Positions 29,535 through 40,038 of a DNA stretch of 64,000 nt are shown here, one piece after another (the stretch's first letter is position 1; each line of letters begins with the position of its first letter). The notes below the pieces were generated by a model that searched no databases, was not told the DNA's origin, and worked only from the letters and a program-made list of their open reading frames with translations. A program made the position numbers and the translations under genes. The stretch covers positions 1 through 64,000 of the forward strand of contig JAIXTW010000011.1 in the NCBI GenBank assembly GCA_027483765.1, given 5' to 3'. The stretch is from Streptomycetaceae bacterium. GTDB taxonomy: Bacteria > Actinomycetota > Actinomycetes > Nanopelagicales > Nanopelagicaceae.

Positions 29535-29540
29535 TAGGAT
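29535..29540 (+). promoter_or_regulatory. candidate -10 box of sucCD
   Basis: TAGGAT lies just after the pcrA stop and gives a leader of about 48 bases that ends in AAGGAG. The -35 region is poor, so this is only a candidate. Confidence 0.42.
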
Positions 29541-29593
29541 TGGCCCGTAAGTGCCTCGTGCATCACATTGACCACACCTGAAGGAGCCCTTAA

Positions 29594-30760
29594 TTGGATC
29601 TCTACGAATACCAAGCCCGTGATCTCTTTGAAAAACACAATGTTCCTGTTTTACAGGGAGCGGTTGCAACAACTGCGGATCAAGCGCACGCTGCGGCAGC
29701 AAAGATGGGTGGCAAAGTTGTTGTTAAAGCCCAAGTAAAAGTTGGTGGACGCGGAAAAGCGGGCGGCGTAAAACTTGCCGTTGACGCTAACGATGCAAAA
29801 GAAAAAGCTGGCGCAATTCTTGGAATGGATATTAAAGGTCACACAGTTCATAAAGTGATGATTGCTCAGGCAGCACCTATCGTTGACGAGTATTACGTTT
29901 CAATTCTGCTAGATCGCTCTAACCGCACATTTCTCGTGATGGCATCTGTTGCCGGCGGTATGGATATTGAAGAAGTTGCACACACTGCCCCGGAAAAGTT
30001 AGCAAAGGTTCCAGTGAGCGCAGTTGATGGAATTTCAGCAGCAAAGGCGAAAGAGATCGTGGCCCAGGCAAAGTTCCCAGCTGATGTGGCAGATCAAGTT
30101 GCAGATGTATTGGTTAAGCTCTGGGAAACTTTCCAATCAGAAGATGCAACTCTCGTTGAAGTTAACCCACTTGTTAAAACAGAAGATGGACGGGTTGTTG
30201 CTCTTGATGGCAAAGTCACTCTCGATGAGAACGCCGAATTCCGCCAACCAGATCACGAAGCGCTCGTTGATCATGACACCGCAAATGCCCTTGAAGCAGC
30301 AGCGAAAGCTAAAGGCTTGAATTACGTCAAGCTCGATAACGGCCAGGTTGGAATCATCGGCAATGGCGCCGGTCTAGTGATGTCAACACTCGATGTTGTT
30401 GCATATGCCGGAGAAAAATTTGGCGGAATGCGCCCAGCAAACTTCCTTGATATTGGTGGCGGCGCATCTGCACAAGTAATGGCTGATGGACTCTCAATCA
30501 TTCTTGGTGATCCAGATGTAAAGAGCGTATTCGTCAATGTATTTGGTGGAATCACTGCATGTGATGCGGTGGCTAACGGAATCGTGCAAGCCCTTGAACT
30601 CCTTGGTTCACAGGCAACCAAGCCAATCGTGGTTCGACTCGATGGCAATAACGTCCTAGAAGGACGTGCAATTCTTACTGCGGCCAACCATCCGCTGGTA
30701 GAACAAGCAGAGACCATGGATGGAGCAGCATCTCGCGCTGCAGAATTGGCGGCAAAGTAA
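29594..30760 (+). CDS. sucC: succinyl-CoA synthetase beta subunit
   Basis: Beta subunit of the citric-cycle enzyme that links succinyl-CoA cleavage to ATP or GTP synthesis. The 388-residue product begins [18 protein letters not shown], has an ATP-grasp domain ([17 protein letters not shown]) and the CoA-ligase domain ([19 protein letters not shown]). The start codon is TTG, fixed by AAGGAG 7 bases upstream and by the family N-terminus. It shares one base with sucD (TAATG). Confidence 0.96.
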   Translation: MDLYEYQARDLFEKHNVPVLQGAVATTADQAHAAAAKMGGKVVVKAQVKVGGRGKAGGVKLAVDANDAKEKAGAILGMDIKGHTVHKVMIAQAAPIVDEYYVSILLDRSNRTFLVMASVAGGMDIEEVAHTAPEKLAKVPVSAVDGISAAKAKEIVAQAKFPADVADQVADVLVKLWETFQSEDATLVEVNPLVKTEDGRVVALDGKVTLDENAEFRQPDHEALVDHDTANALEAAAKAKGLNYVKLDNGQVGIIGNGAGLVMSTLDVVAYAGEKFGGMRPANFLDIGGGASAQVMADGLSIILGDPDVKSVFVNVFGGITACDAVANGIVQALELLGSQATKPIVVRLDGNNVLEGRAILTAANHPLVEQAETMDGAASRAAELAAK

Positions 30761-31641
30761 TGTCAATCTTTATCAACGCTTCAAGCAAAATAATTGTTCA
30801 GGGCATGACCGGTTCGGAAGGAACAAAACACACTCGCCGTATGTTGGCATCAGGTTCAAAAGTTGTTGGTGGAGTAACACCCGGTAAGGGCGGCCAGGTC
30901 GTTGATATCGATGGAACTTCACTTCCAGTTTTCAATACCGTGGCAGAAGCAATGGCTGCAACCGGCGCAAACGTCTCGGTTGTCTTCGTACCTCCTAAAT
31001 TCGCCAAGGCAGCGGTTATTGATGCAATTGATGCAACGATGCCATTGGTTGTAGTTATCACTGAAGGTATTCCGGTGCATGACTCGGCTTACTTCTATTC
31101 ATACTCGGTAGAAAAGGGCACTACCCAAATCATTGGGCCAAACTGCCCTGGACTCATCAGTCCCAATCAATCAAATGTCGGAATTATTCCGGCAGATATT
31201 ACAAAGCGTGGACCTATCGGTCTTGTTTCAAAATCAGGAACTCTTACTTATCAGATGATGTATGAACTGCGCGATATCGGATTCTCTACCGCAGTTGGTA
31301 TTGGTGGAGATCCGGTTATCGGAACAACGCACATCGACTGCTTACGTGCATTCCAAGATGATCCCGAGACAACAGCAATTGTCATGATTGGTGAAATCGG
31401 TGGCGATGCGGAAGAACGCGCAGCTGCTTTTATCTCTGAATATGTCACAAAGCCGGTCGTGGGTTATGTTGCAGGATTTACAGCACCTGAAGGAAAGACG
31501 ATGGGACATGCTGGTGCCATCGTTTCTGGTTCTTCCGGTACTGCGCAAGCAAAGAAGGATGCACTTGAAGCCGCGGGCGTGCGAGTAGGGCAGACACCGA
31601 GTGAAACTGCGCAATTAATGCGCGACATCTTAGGTCGTTAA
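30760..31641 (+). CDS. sucD: succinyl-CoA synthetase alpha subunit
   Basis: Alpha subunit that carries the phosphohistidine intermediate. The 293-residue product has the CoA-binding Rossmann domain ([17 protein letters not shown]), [10 protein letters not shown], and the active-site histidine His250 in TMGHAGAI. The start overlaps the sucC stop. A PerM-like membrane gene follows 7 bp later, as in mycobacteria. Identity is certain. Confidence 0.96.
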   Translation: MSIFINASSKIIVQGMTGSEGTKHTRRMLASGSKVVGGVTPGKGGQVVDIDGTSLPVFNTVAEAMAATGANVSVVFVPPKFAKAAVIDAIDATMPLVVVITEGIPVHDSAYFYSYSVEKGTTQIIGPNCPGLISPNQSNVGIIPADITKRGPIGLVSKSGTLTYQMMYELRDIGFSTAVGIGGDPVIGTTHIDCLRAFQDDPETTAIVMIGEIGGDAEERAAAFISEYVTKPVVGYVAGFTAPEGKTMGHAGAIVSGSSGTAQAKKDALEAAGVRVGQTPSETAQLMRDILGR

Positions 31642-31648
31642 TTAAACG

Positions 31649-32734
31649 ATGCAACGCGTCCTTCTGGTCTCGTTGTCTCATGCACTACGTAGCGCTGCTT
31701 ATTTACTTCTGCCGTTCTCATTTATTGCACTGATTGCTTGGTCGACCGCCGGGAGCGTCAGTGGATCAACCACCGATCCCATTCGTGGTGCAATCTGGAT
31801 TTGGTTGGGCGCCCATCACATTCCTTTTCAATTAGCGCTGCCTCCCACCGGTATCGCTGGGTATCTCACCTACCTACCTTTAGGTGGATTAGTTCTTCCA
31901 CTACTTGTTATCCGCTCATCATTTACACGAGCACTGGAAAAACTTAAGGGTGACTACCACGACCTAAACACAGTCAGGGTTAATTTCTCAGTTGTGTACG
32001 CGCTGATTGTTACCACGCTAGCTTTCATGAGCAGATCTAACCCAGTTGCGGCGCAGTGGTATCTCGCTCCAGTCTTCGCCTTTTTGATTGCCCTTGTCTC
32101 CACCATGACAGTAGGTAATCGTGTTGTGCCATCGCGCTCGTTACGAATAAGTTTACGAGTGCTATCGATTCTGCTTGGGGTTTCGCTGATCCTGATTTCG
32201 ATGCTGATTTTTATCAATCTCTCACAAGTCAGAGATATTACGACCTCGCTGCAACCAGGAATTTTTGGTGGATTACTCCTGCTCTTTCTTAATATTCTTT
32301 ATCTACCAAACGCAGCGGTTGCAGCTGCGGCCTACTTTTCCGGAACTGGTTTAGCAGTCGGCAGTGGAACTCTGATTTCACCGTATTGGTATAACTTGGA
32401 TCAGATTCCGGCATTGCCGCTACTGGGAATTCTTCCCGTGGGCAGAGAACCACTTGCCTTACTTGGCATCATTTTCTTTATTGGCCTAGGAGTTCTCTTG
32501 GCATACCTCACCTCTAATTTAGATCTGCGCGCTATCGCTCAATCGTATTTATTTACAGTTATTGGTCTGGTAGTACTTGGTTATCTCGGCAGCGGATCTC
32601 TCATCACCGCAGAGATGGGCGCAATGGGAGTTTCTATCTGGAAGTTTGCGCTTTCTGCCGCGATTGAAATAGCAGTGGGAGCGCTACTTACGATTCTCGT
32701 GATTACCAAGATAGTAAATAAGGGCGTTCGATGA
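31649..32734 (+). CDS. PerM-like polytopic membrane protein (DUF6350 type)
   Basis: A 361-residue integral membrane protein with about eight or nine hydrophobic segments and almost no soluble domain. The segment SGTGLAVGSGTLISP resembles the conserved GxG-rich loop of the actinobacterial family that includes mycobacterial PerM, whose gene also lies between sucD and purN. PerM is linked to cell division and persistence in M. tuberculosis. The assignment rests mainly on position and topology. It overlaps purN by 4 bp (ATGA) and has no ribosome site. Confidence 0.72.
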   Translation: MQRVLLVSLSHALRSAAYLLLPFSFIALIAWSTAGSVSGSTTDPIRGAIWIWLGAHHIPFQLALPPTGIAGYLTYLPLGGLVLPLLVIRSSFTRALEKLKGDYHDLNTVRVNFSVVYALIVTTLAFMSRSNPVAAQWYLAPVFAFLIALVSTMTVGNRVVPSRSLRISLRVLSILLGVSLILISMLIFINLSQVRDITTSLQPGIFGGLLLLFLNILYLPNAAVAAAAYFSGTGLAVGSGTLISPYWYNLDQIPALPLLGILPVGREPLALLGIIFFIGLGVLLAYLTSNLDLRAIAQSYLFTVIGLVVLGYLGSGSLITAEMGAMGVSIWKFALSAAIEIAVGALLTILVITKIVNKGVR

Positions 32735-33303
32735 AGCGAATAGTCATCTTGGCATCGGGCAGTGGAACTCTGGCGCAGGCAATATTCGATGCTCGTACAA
32801 CTTCTCTTACTAACGCCGATATCGTTGCGCTGATTTCGGATAAGAGTGATGCGCAAGTTATTGACAGAGCAGCAGCTGCCCAGATTGAGTCCTACGTAAT
32901 TCCTATGCTGGCAGATCGCGGCGAATGGGACCGAGAGTTAGAGACCTTACTTGCTGCGCTCAAACCAGATTTGGTAGTGAGCGCTGGATTTATGCGTTTA
33001 CTTTCGGCAAAGACCGTTTCCCGATTTAAAATTATCAATAGCCACCCTTCCTTGCTGCCGCTATTTCCTGGAGCGCACGCAGTTCACGATGCGCTCAACG
33101 CTGGAGTCAGCCATACCGGAACAACTATTCACTGGGTTGACGCCGGTCTCGATACCGGTGAAATCATCGCGCAAGCGCAGCTCGACATACACAGTGACGA
33201 TACTGAGGAGTCGCTGCACGAGCGCATTAAGATTCTGGAACGGGGTCTCATAGTTGCGACCATTGCTTCGATACTGGCAACGCAGGAGAAAATCAATGGC
33301 TAA
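32731..33303 (+). CDS. purN: phosphoribosylglycinamide formyltransferase
   Basis: Transfers formyl from 10-formyl-tetrahydrofolate to GAR, third step of purine synthesis. The 190-residue product has [10 protein letters not shown], the catalytic Asn-His segment [12 protein letters not shown], and the aspartate loop [16 protein letters not shown]. The ATGA overlap upstream and an 8-bp overlap with purH (ATGGCTAA) show one transcript with sucCD. With folD nearby the folate C1 supply is close by. Identity is certain. Confidence 0.96.
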   Translation: MKRIVILASGSGTLAQAIFDARTTSLTNADIVALISDKSDAQVIDRAAAAQIESYVIPMLADRGEWDRELETLLAALKPDLVVSAGFMRLLSAKTVSRFKIINSHPSLLPLFPGAHAVHDALNAGVSHTGTTIHWVDAGLDTGEIIAQAQLDIHSDDTEESLHERIKILERGLIVATIASILATQEKING

Positions 33304-34843
33304 TCGCAAACCAATCCGTAGAGCGCTAGTCAGCGTCTATGACAAAGATAGATTGTTGGAGCTAGGTAAAGTTCTCAAGGATGCAGGCGTTGAAATTCTT
33401 TCAACTGGTTCTACCGCTAAGACGCTGCACGATGCTGGAATACCAGTGACTGAAGTAAGTAGCTATACCGGATTTCCTGAAATTATGGGCGGTCGAGTCA
33501 AGACCTTGCATCCAAAAATTCATTCCGGAATTTTGGCCGATCAGAACAACCCTGAGCACCTTAAAGCTATTGAAGAGCTCGATATCGCTCCCTTTGATCT
33601 TGTAGTCATTAATCTGTATCCCTTTGCATCAACGCTAGCTTCCGGCGCTGATTTCGCTGAATGCATTGAACAGATAGATATCGGCGGCCCATCTATGTTG
33701 CGCGGCGCTGCAAAGAATCACGGCTCAGTAGCCGTTGCCTGTAACACATCGCAATATGACGAGGTATTTACTGCAATTAAAGCTGGCGGGTTTACCGATG
33801 AAGAGCGAAAACGTCTTGCGTTGGAGGTATTTCGAACAACGGCTGAATACGATCTCACTATCGCGAGTTGGCTTGGTTCAACGATTAGTCACGAGATGCA
33901 AGATTTGGATTGGCTAGGTCTGATTTGGAAGCGCGAGAATTCACTGCGCTATGGAGAAAACCCACATCAGAAAGCTGCCATTTATCGCGGTGGCCCAAGC
34001 GGAATCGTCAGCGCAGTACAAAGTCATGGCAAAGAGATGTCATTTAATAATTACACCGATGCCGATGCAGCATGGCGCGCAGCCCTTGATCATTCAGAAC
34101 CGTGTGTGGCAATCATTAAGCATGCCAATCCATGCGGTATCGCAATCGGTGCAGATATTGCCGACGCTTATGCAAAGGCGCATCTATGTGATCCAGTATC
34201 GGCATTTGGTGGGGTCGTCGCAGCAAATCGCACTGTCACTGCAGCGATGGCAGAACCACTTTCGCAAGTTTTTACTGAAGTTATCATCGCTCCAGCTTAC
34301 GAACCCGCCGCACTAGAAATTTTGATGAAGAAACCATCAATCCGAATTCTGACTTGTACTCATACTCGAATTTCTCCATTGGAAATTCGCCCGGTCTCCG
34401 GCGGGGTATTGGTGCAGGAGACAGATTTGATTACCGGTGATGGAGATGACCCTAAGAACTGGAAGCAAGTAACAGGTGCCCCAGTCTCTGCAGATGTCAT
34501 GAAGGATCTCATATTTGCTTGGCGTGCAGTTCGCGCAGTGAAGAGCAATGCGATTCTGCTTGCTAAAGATGGAGCGGCAATCGGTATTGGAATGGGTCAA
34601 GTAAATCGCGTTGATTCCGCAAAGCTCGCTGTAGATCGCGCCGGGTTACGTGTGGCAGGAACCGTTGGGGCATCAGATGCCTTCTTCCCATTTGCTGATG
34701 GGTTAGAGATTTTGACCGCAGCCGGGGTGGTTGCAATCGTGCAACCAGGTGGAAGCGTGCGCGATGAGGAAGTTATTGCCGCTGCAAATAAGTCCGGCAT
34801 CGCAATGTTCTTCACTGGGACTCGACATTTCTCGCACGCCTAG
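33296..34843 (+). CDS. purH: bifunctional AICAR formyltransferase/IMP cyclohydrolase
   Basis: Performs the last two steps to IMP. The 515-residue product has the N-terminal cyclohydrolase ([34 protein letters not shown]) and the C-terminal transformylase ([23 protein letters not shown], ending [10 protein letters not shown]). A frame reaches further up inside purN, but this ATG with AGGAG upstream gives the standard start. It overlaps purN by 8 bp. Confidence 0.96.
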   Translation: MANRKPIRRALVSVYDKDRLLELGKVLKDAGVEILSTGSTAKTLHDAGIPVTEVSSYTGFPEIMGGRVKTLHPKIHSGILADQNNPEHLKAIEELDIAPFDLVVINLYPFASTLASGADFAECIEQIDIGGPSMLRGAAKNHGSVAVACNTSQYDEVFTAIKAGGFTDEERKRLALEVFRTTAEYDLTIASWLGSTISHEMQDLDWLGLIWKRENSLRYGENPHQKAAIYRGGPSGIVSAVQSHGKEMSFNNYTDADAAWRAALDHSEPCVAIIKHANPCGIAIGADIADAYAKAHLCDPVSAFGGVVAANRTVTAAMAEPLSQVFTEVIIAPAYEPAALEILMKKPSIRILTCTHTRISPLEIRPVSGGVLVQETDLITGDGDDPKNWKQVTGAPVSADVMKDLIFAWRAVRAVKSNAILLAKDGAAIGIGMGQVNRVDSAKLAVDRAGLRVAGTVGASDAFFPFADGLEILTAAGVVAIVQPGGSVRDEEVIAAANKSGIAMFFTGTRHFSHA

Positions 34844-34852
34844 TGCAGCGAT

Positions 34853-34858
34853 TAAGAT
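34853..34858 (+). promoter_or_regulatory. -10 box TAAGAT for leaderless folD
   Basis: TAAGAT ends 6 bases before the folD ATG. There is no ribosome site in the 21-bp gap after purH. Confidence 0.58.
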
Positions 34859-34864
34859 AGGACT

Positions 34865-35707
34865 ATGAGCGCGCAGATACTTGATGGAAGAGCACTTGCA
34901 GCCTCCATTAAGAAAGACCTTGCGCTTCGAACCGCCAAACTTACGGCGACTGGAATTACTCCGGGACTCGGCACCGTTTTAGTCGGAGATGATCCAGGGT
35001 CGCATTCCTACGTGGGTGGCAAACACAGAGATTGCCAAGAAGTTGGAATCAATTCAATCCGGATAGATTTACCGGCTTCTGCAACGCAAGCTGATGTACT
35101 TGCCGCAATTAAAGATCTCAATGCTGCGAAGGAATGCACCGGATATATCGTGCAGCTCCCACTTCCCGCATCGATTAATACCCAAGTAATTCTCGAGGCT
35201 ATTGATCCAGTAAAAGATGCTGATGGATTACACCCGCTTAATTTAGGAAGGCTCGTCGCGGGTTATCAAGCGCCGCTGCCTTGCACACCACGCGGAATTG
35301 TTGAACTCTTAAATCATTACAAAATTCCACTTGCAGGTGCGCAAGTTGTAGTAATCGGACGAGGCCTGACGGTTGGACGTCCATTGGGGTTGTTGCTCAC
35401 TCGCAAAAAAGAGAATGCAACGGTTACGTTGACTCACACAGGTACCAAAGATTTAATCGCGCACACACAACGCGCAGATATTGTGATTGCCGCAATCGGG
35501 CAGCCACATTTCTTAAAGGCCAAGATGATTAAAGCTGGCGCCGCAGTTCTCGATGTCGGGATTTCTCGCACTGATGCCGGATTAGTGGGCGATGTTGATC
35601 CAACTGTCTTTGACGTCGCATCTTTCGTTGCTCCGATGCCAGGTGGCGTTGGTCCCATGACACGTGCGATGCTGCTGATGAATGTGGTTGAGGCATGCGA
35701 GCGATAA
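34865..35707 (+). CDS. folD: methylenetetrahydrofolate dehydrogenase/cyclohydrolase
   Basis: Interconverts methylene-, methenyl- and 10-formyl-tetrahydrofolate, feeding PurN and PurH. The 280-residue product has the active-site tyrosine-lysine pair in [45 protein letters not shown] and the NADP fold [11 protein letters not shown], ending with [14 protein letters not shown]. The ATG lacks a ribosome site and lies 6 bases after a TAAGAT box. It overlaps the next gene by 13 bp. Confidence 0.96.
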   Translation: MSAQILDGRALAASIKKDLALRTAKLTATGITPGLGTVLVGDDPGSHSYVGGKHRDCQEVGINSIRIDLPASATQADVLAAIKDLNAAKECTGYIVQLPLPASINTQVILEAIDPVKDADGLHPLNLGRLVAGYQAPLPCTPRGIVELLNHYKIPLAGAQVVVIGRGLTVGRPLGLLLTRKKENATVTLTHTGTKDLIAHTQRADIVIAAIGQPHFLKAKMIKAGAAVLDVGISRTDAGLVGDVDPTVFDVASFVAPMPGGVGPMTRAMLLMNVVEACER

Positions 35708-35922
35708 CCCCGCTACAACTTCGCATTGCGTACATTGTCATTGCACTTGGCGTGCTCATTGGCATTGTCGGATTTGTACGTTCTGGGGCGCTACTGATTT
35801 CCGCGGGCACTGGTGTGATTGCCCTCTCGCAGTGGAAGTCGCGCTCCTTCGAGCGCTATCTCCCGCTAGCAATAGCCGTGGTGCTCTTTGGGTTGGCAAT
35901 CGCACTACCTAATGGGTTGTAG
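35695..35922 (+). CDS. small membrane protein of DUF3017 type
   Basis: A 75-residue protein with three hydrophobic helices (about 8-28, 31-46, 55-72) separated by short basic turns. Actinobacteria often have a small protein of this form directly after folD, annotated as DUF3017; no function is known. The ATG lies within the folD end and overlaps it by 13 bp, so it is translated from the same message. Confidence 0.75.
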   Translation: MRAITPLQLRIAYIVIALGVLIGIVGFVRSGALLISAGTGVIALSQWKSRSFERYLPLAIAVVLFGLAIALPNGL

Positions 35923-35971
35923 AGTTCTCTCGACGTCAAGATAAAACCAGATCGACTAAAAGGACAGCGCT

Positions 35972-36922
35972 ATGGCAAAGAAAGTCACCGTTGTAGGTGC
36001 AGGTTTCTACGGATCAACTACAGCCCTTCGTTTAGCTGAATACAACATCTTCGATGAAGTTGTTCTCACCGATATCGTTGAGGGAAAGCCAGAAGGATTG
36101 GCGTTGGATATGAACCAATCCCGCTCCATCGAAGGTTTTGAGACACGAATTACTGGCGCAACAACGACAGCTGAGGGCGCTGGATACGACAAGACCGCCA
36201 ACTCTGATGTTGTTGTTATTACCGCTGGTCTTCCACGTAAGCCAGGCATGAGCCGAATGGATTTGATCGGTGTTAACGCCGGAATCGTTCGTGGAGTCGC
36301 AGAAAACATTGCAAAGCACTCACCAAATGCTGTCATCATCGTGGTCTCTAATCCACTTGATGAGATGACAGCACTTGCACAAATCGCGACCAACTTTCCA
36401 AAGAATCGCGTGATGGGCCAAGCAGGAATGCTCGACACTGCCCGTTTTACAAACTTTGTTGCTGAAAAACTTGGCGTTCCAGTTGCATCTGTTAAGACCC
36501 TCACCTTGGGTTCACACGGAGACACCATGGTTCCAGTGCCAAGTCGCTGCACAGTAAACGGTGTTGCACTCTCAGAGAAGTTATCTCAGGCTGAAATTGA
36601 TGAACTAGTCGACCGCACACGTAATGGTGGCGCTGAAGTTGTTGCTCTACTGAAAACTGGATCTGCTTATTACGCGCCATCTGCGGCAGCTGCTCGCATG
36701 GCAAAAGCTGTGATTGAAGATTCAGGTGAAGTTATGCCGGTCTGCGCCTGGGTAGATGGCGAATACGGAATCTCTGGCGTCTATCTCGGTGTTGAAGCCG
36801 AGATTGGCAAGGTTGGAATCCGTAAAGTTGTAGAGAGCGCTCTGACAGATTCTGAAGTTGCTTCTCTTAAGGAAGCTGCAGAAGCAGTTCGTGCAAAACA
36901 AGCAGATGTTCAAACACTGTAA
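35972..36922 (+). CDS. mdh: malate dehydrogenase (LDH-like type)
   Basis: NAD-dependent oxidation of malate to oxaloacetate. The 316-residue product has the dinucleotide fold VTVVGAGFYGSTTA and an aspartate after the second strand (LTDIVEG) that favours NAD. The substrate loop is GLPRKPGMSR with arginine at the selectivity site, fitting malate rather than lactate. The catalytic histidine is in LGSHGDTMVP. It belongs to the lactate-dehydrogenase-like tetrameric group. The ATG has AAAGGACAG upstream. icd follows, so two citric-cycle genes are paired. Confidence 0.94.
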   Translation: MAKKVTVVGAGFYGSTTALRLAEYNIFDEVVLTDIVEGKPEGLALDMNQSRSIEGFETRITGATTTAEGAGYDKTANSDVVVITAGLPRKPGMSRMDLIGVNAGIVRGVAENIAKHSPNAVIIVVSNPLDEMTALAQIATNFPKNRVMGQAGMLDTARFTNFVAEKLGVPVASVKTLTLGSHGDTMVPVPSRCTVNGVALSEKLSQAEIDELVDRTRNGGAEVVALLKTGSAYYAPSAAAARMAKAVIEDSGEVMPVCAWVDGEYGISGVYLGVEAEIGKVGIRKVVESALTDSEVASLKEAAEAVRAKQADVQTL

Positions 36923-36960
36923 ATAAATGACTTATAGAAGAAGCTAATCGGGAGAAGAAG

Positions 36961-38175
36961 ATGTCAAAGATCAAAGTAGAAGGCACTGTTGTTGAGCTAG
37001 ATGGCGATGAGATGACTCGCATTATGTGGCAGTTCATCAAAGATAAGTTGATCTTGCCCTACCTCGATGTAAACCTTGAGTACTACGACCTCGGCATGGA
37101 ACATCGCGATGCAACTGATGACCAAGTCACCATCGATTCAGCTCGTGCAATTCAGAAGCATGGTGTGGGAATCAAGTGCGCAACGATTACTCCGGATGAA
37201 GCCCGTGTTGAAGAGTTCGGACTTAAGAAGATGTGGAAGTCACCTAACGGAACTATCCGCAATATTCTTGGCGGCGTAATCTTCCGCGAACCAATTATTA
37301 TCAGCAACGTTCCGCGACTTGTTCCACACTGGACCAAGCCGATTGTGATTGGCCGCCATGCATTTGGTGATCAGTACCGCGCCACAGATTTCAAAGTTCC
37401 TGGCCCTGGAAAGCTCACTCTCTCGTACGTTCCAGAAGATGGATCGGCGCCACAAGAGTTTGAAGTATTTGATTTCAAATCTTCAGGTGTTGCCATGGCT
37501 ATGTATAACGTCGATGATTCAATCCGTGACTTTGCTCGTGCATCATTGAACTACGGACTTCTTCGTAAGTTCCCGGTCTATCTTTCAACGAAGAACACGA
37601 TTCTGAAAGCTTACGATGGCCGCTTTAAAGATATCTTTGAAGAGATTTATCAGGCTGAGTTTAAAACTCAATTTGAAGCCGCAGGGATTTGGTATGAGCA
37701 TCGACTCATCGATGACATGGTCGCTATGTCACTTCGCATGGAAGGCGGATACGTCTGGGCATGTAAGAACTACGACGGTGATGTGCAGTCCGATACCGTC
37801 GCGCAGGGTTACGGCTCATTAGGGCTCATGACATCAGTGCTCATGACTCCAGATGGAGAGATTTGCGAATCAGAGGCAGCTCACGGAACCGTCACTCGTC
37901 ATTACCGTGATCACCAGGCGGGTAAAGAGACTTCAACTAATCCAATCGCCTCTATTTTCGCTTGGACCCAAGGCCTAGCGCACCGCGCAAAGCTCGATAA
38001 CAACGCTGATCTTGCGAAGTTCACTAAGACGCTAGAGCGCGTATGTATTGAAACAGTTGAACAAGGAAAGATGACGAAGGATTTGGCGCTACTTATCTCT
38101 AAAGATGCGCCGTACCAAACTACTCAGCAATTCCTTGATTCGATTGACGAAAATCTCAAGAAAGCAATGGCTTAA
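36961..38175 (+). CDS. icd: isocitrate dehydrogenase (NADP), homodimeric eukaryotic-like type
   Basis: Oxidative decarboxylation of isocitrate to 2-oxoglutarate with NADP. The 404-residue product starts [16 protein letters not shown] and has [32 protein letters not shown], the metal/substrate region [18 protein letters not shown], and [11 protein letters not shown] for NADP binding, all typical of the type II NADP enzyme rather than the E. coli type. The ATG follows GGGAGAAGAAG. An S51 peptidase gene follows 8 bp later. Confidence 0.95.
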   Translation: MSKIKVEGTVVELDGDEMTRIMWQFIKDKLILPYLDVNLEYYDLGMEHRDATDDQVTIDSARAIQKHGVGIKCATITPDEARVEEFGLKKMWKSPNGTIRNILGGVIFREPIIISNVPRLVPHWTKPIVIGRHAFGDQYRATDFKVPGPGKLTLSYVPEDGSAPQEFEVFDFKSSGVAMAMYNVDDSIRDFARASLNYGLLRKFPVYLSTKNTILKAYDGRFKDIFEEIYQAEFKTQFEAAGIWYEHRLIDDMVAMSLRMEGGYVWACKNYDGDVQSDTVAQGYGSLGLMTSVLMTPDGEICESEAAHGTVTRHYRDHQAGKETSTNPIASIFAWTQGLAHRAKLDNNADLAKFTKTLERVCIETVEQGKMTKDLALLISKDAPYQTTQQFLDSIDENLKKAMA

Positions 38176-38183
38176 AAGATTTT

Positions 38184-38870
38184 ATGAATCAGAACCTCGG
38201 GGCAATCGCACTCGTTGGTTCTGGCGAATATTCAGTGCAAATGCAGGAGCTGGAAACGCAGCTCCTGCATTTAGCAATTTCACGGGGTAAGAAAAATACC
38301 TTCGTACAAATTCCAACGGCATCCTCACACGAGGGGCAATCGCGACGCGATCACTGGAAAGAGTTGGGGCAAGCACAATCAGATCGCATTGGAAGTCAAT
38401 GTATCTATCTGCCAATTCATGAACGCGAAGATGCCTTTAATCCTGATTATGTAAGTCTCATTGCAGATGCCGGATTGATTTATTTCTCCGGGGGAGACCC
38501 ACATCGTGTTGCTGAAATTTATACCGAATCACCACTGTGGGAGGAAATTGTGAAACAGTGGCGATCAGGTACATCTTTGGCTGGATGTTCTGCAGGTGCA
38601 ATGGCATTTGGCGGCACCATCATGGGGTTGCGGCGCTCAGTTCATAGTCCAGGGCTCTCGCTGCTGCCAAATATCGAAGTGATTCCGCACTACGACAAGA
38701 TGCTGGGCTGGCTACCAGATCGGGTTGCCTCATTTGTTCTGCGTTCGGAAAATGATTCAGTACTTCTAGGAATCGATGAATACACCGCACTAGTGCGGAC
38801 CGATACCTGGCGTCGGGTAGGACGCGGCAAAGTACATCTTCTTCGTGGAACTCTAGACTTTGAACAGTAA
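38184..38870 (+). CDS. peptidase S51-family protein (cyanophycinase/dipeptidase E-like)
   Basis: A 228-residue class I glutaminase-like hydrolase of family S51, whose members cleave aspartyl dipeptides or cyanophycin. The N-terminus GAIALVGSGEY, the loop FSGGDPHRV, and the nucleophile elbow GCSAGAMAFG (Ser136) are characteristic. A 14-bp hairpin lies within codons 19-30; since conserved sequence begins before it, those codons are truly translated. It follows icd and faces msmK with 5 bp between. The natural substrate is not evident. Confidence 0.84.
   Translation: MNQNLGAIALVGSGEYSVQMQELETQLLHLAISRGKKNTFVQIPTASSHEGQSRRDHWKELGQAQSDRIGSQCIYLPIHEREDAFNPDYVSLIADAGLIYFSGGDPHRVAEIYTESPLWEEIVKQWRSGTSLAGCSAGAMAFGGTIMGLRRSVHSPGLSLLPNIEVIPHYDKMLGWLPDRVASFVLRSENDSVLLGIDEYTALVRTDTWRRVGRGKVHLLRGTLDFEQ
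38239..38272 (+). terminator. terminator-like hairpin inside the S51 gene
   Basis: AAATGCAGGAGCTG pairs perfectly with CAGCTCCTGCATTT (14 bp, loop GAAACG) and runs into TTTA. It lies 55 bases after the start codon of the S51 gene and 64 bases after icd, so it may act as an attenuating terminator of the mdh-icd unit. The T-tract is short. Confidence 0.45.
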
Positions 38871-38888
38871 GCGAATTAATTAATTCGC
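38871..38888. repeat. 18-bp perfect palindrome between convergent genes
   Basis: GCGAATTAATTAATTCGC is its own reverse complement. It starts immediately after the S51 stop and contains the msmK stop. It is the only structure in the 5-bp gap and could serve as a weak two-way terminator or binding site. Confidence 0.5.
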
Positions 38889-39958
38889 ACACCTGTTGCA
38901 GAATCAAAGAGATGAACGGCGCCCGGCACATTTGCGACAGTAATTGTCTGTCCAGCCTTCGGTGGATTCTTTGGATCCCAGCGCACAATCACTTGCGCAC
39001 CTTCATCGACGCTATTGGCAAAGACGATACTTGCATCAGCCGGCTTTCCGTAGACAAATGCATCTGAACCGAGTTCTTCCACAACCTCGACATGCACTTG
39101 GAAGCCCTTATCGGCAGCAACCCAACCCTCTGGGCGAATACCAACTGTGACAGTTGAACCAGCAGATGACGGAATGTCGATATCTAGATCGCCAAGGTGG
39201 GCCTTTCCGCCCGAGACTGGTGCAACAAGTAAGTTCATTGCAGGTGAACCAATAAATCCAGCAACGAATGCATTCACTGGCTTGTCATAAAGATTACGTG
39301 GTGTATCAACTTGCTGCAGGAGGCCATCTTTAAGAACAGCAACACGATCTCCCATAGTCATCGCTTCTACTTGATCATGGGTGACATAAACAGTGGTGAT
39401 GCCAAGACGACGCTGTAGCGCAGCGATTTGGGTACGTGTTGCAACGCGCAACTTCGCATCAAGGTTTGAAAGTGGTTCGTCCATAAGAAAGACCTGCGGT
39501 TCGCGCACAATTGCGCGACCCATTGCTACACGTTGACGTTGTCCACCAGAAAGAGCTTTCGGCTTACGCTCTAGGTATGGTTCAAGGTCAAGTAACTTCG
39601 CAGCTTCACGAACGCGCTTATCGCGTTCAGCCTTATCGATACCAGCAATTTTTAGAGCGAAGCCCATATTTTCGGCGACGGTCATGTGTGGGTAGAGCGC
39701 ATAGGACTGGAAGACCATTGCGATATCGCGATCTTTTGGTGCGACATTTGTGACATCGCGATCACCGATAAGAATTCGACCACCGTCGATCTCTTCCAAA
39801 CCGGCAAGCATGCGAAGTGATGTTGACTTGCCGCAGCCTGATGGGCCAACGAGAACTAGGAACTCACCATCTGCGACGGTGAGGTTGAGCTTATCTACTG
39901 CGGGAGTTGTGGTCCCGGGATAAATGCGTGACGCATTTTCAAATACGACTGATGCCAT
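38876..39958 (-). CDS. msmK: sugar ABC transporter ATPase (MsmK/MsiK/UgpC type)
   Basis: ATPase of the CUT1 carbohydrate importers, 360 residues. The N-terminal ATPase domain (about 1-235) has Walker A (GPSGCGKS), signature (LSGGQRQR), Walker B (VFLMDEPLSNLDA) and switch (THDQVEA). The C-terminal MOBE/TOBE-type domain (about 240-360) holds VGIRPEGW. No permease or binding-protein gene lies nearby, so it may be a shared ATPase serving several importers, as MsiK does in Streptomyces. A longer frame upstream lacks a ribosome site; this ATG has AAGGAA. The leader has two hairpins. Confidence 0.92.
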   Translation of the reverse strand: MASVVFENASRIYPGTTTPAVDKLNLTVADGEFLVLVGPSGCGKSTSLRMLAGLEEIDGGRILIGDRDVTNVAPKDRDIAMVFQSYALYPHMTVAENMGFALKIAGIDKAERDKRVREAAKLLDLEPYLERKPKALSGGQRQRVAMGRAIVREPQVFLMDEPLSNLDAKLRVATRTQIAALQRRLGITTVYVTHDQVEAMTMGDRVAVLKDGLLQQVDTPRNLYDKPVNAFVAGFIGSPAMNLLVAPVSGGKAHLGDLDIDIPSSAGSTVTVGIRPEGWVAADKGFQVHVEVVEELGSDAFVYGKPADASIVFANSVDEGAQVIVRWDPKNPPKAGQTITVANVPGAVHLFDSATGVRIN

Positions 39959-39976
39959 TTTTTTACATTCCTTAAC

Positions 39977-40032
39977 CGGGCAGGTACGTGCCCGACGATC
40001 CGTGGAGTAAGGCGCTGGTCGGTTGACCAGCG
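39977..40032 (-). promoter_or_regulatory. two hairpins in the msmK leader
   Basis: CGCTGGTC/GACCAGCG (8 bp, loop of 4, 40013-40032) and CGGGCA/TGCCCG (6 bp, loop of 6, 39977-39994) are perfect inverted repeats in the short leader. They could be operators for a sugar repressor or RNA structures. The outer one begins near the predicted start site. Confidence 0.5.
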
Positions 40033-40038
40033 TGGCTA

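Noticed and set aside
39922-39938. AAATGCG/CGCATTT inverted repeat near the start of msmK.
   Set aside because: It is short, within coding sequence, and no related copy was noticed.
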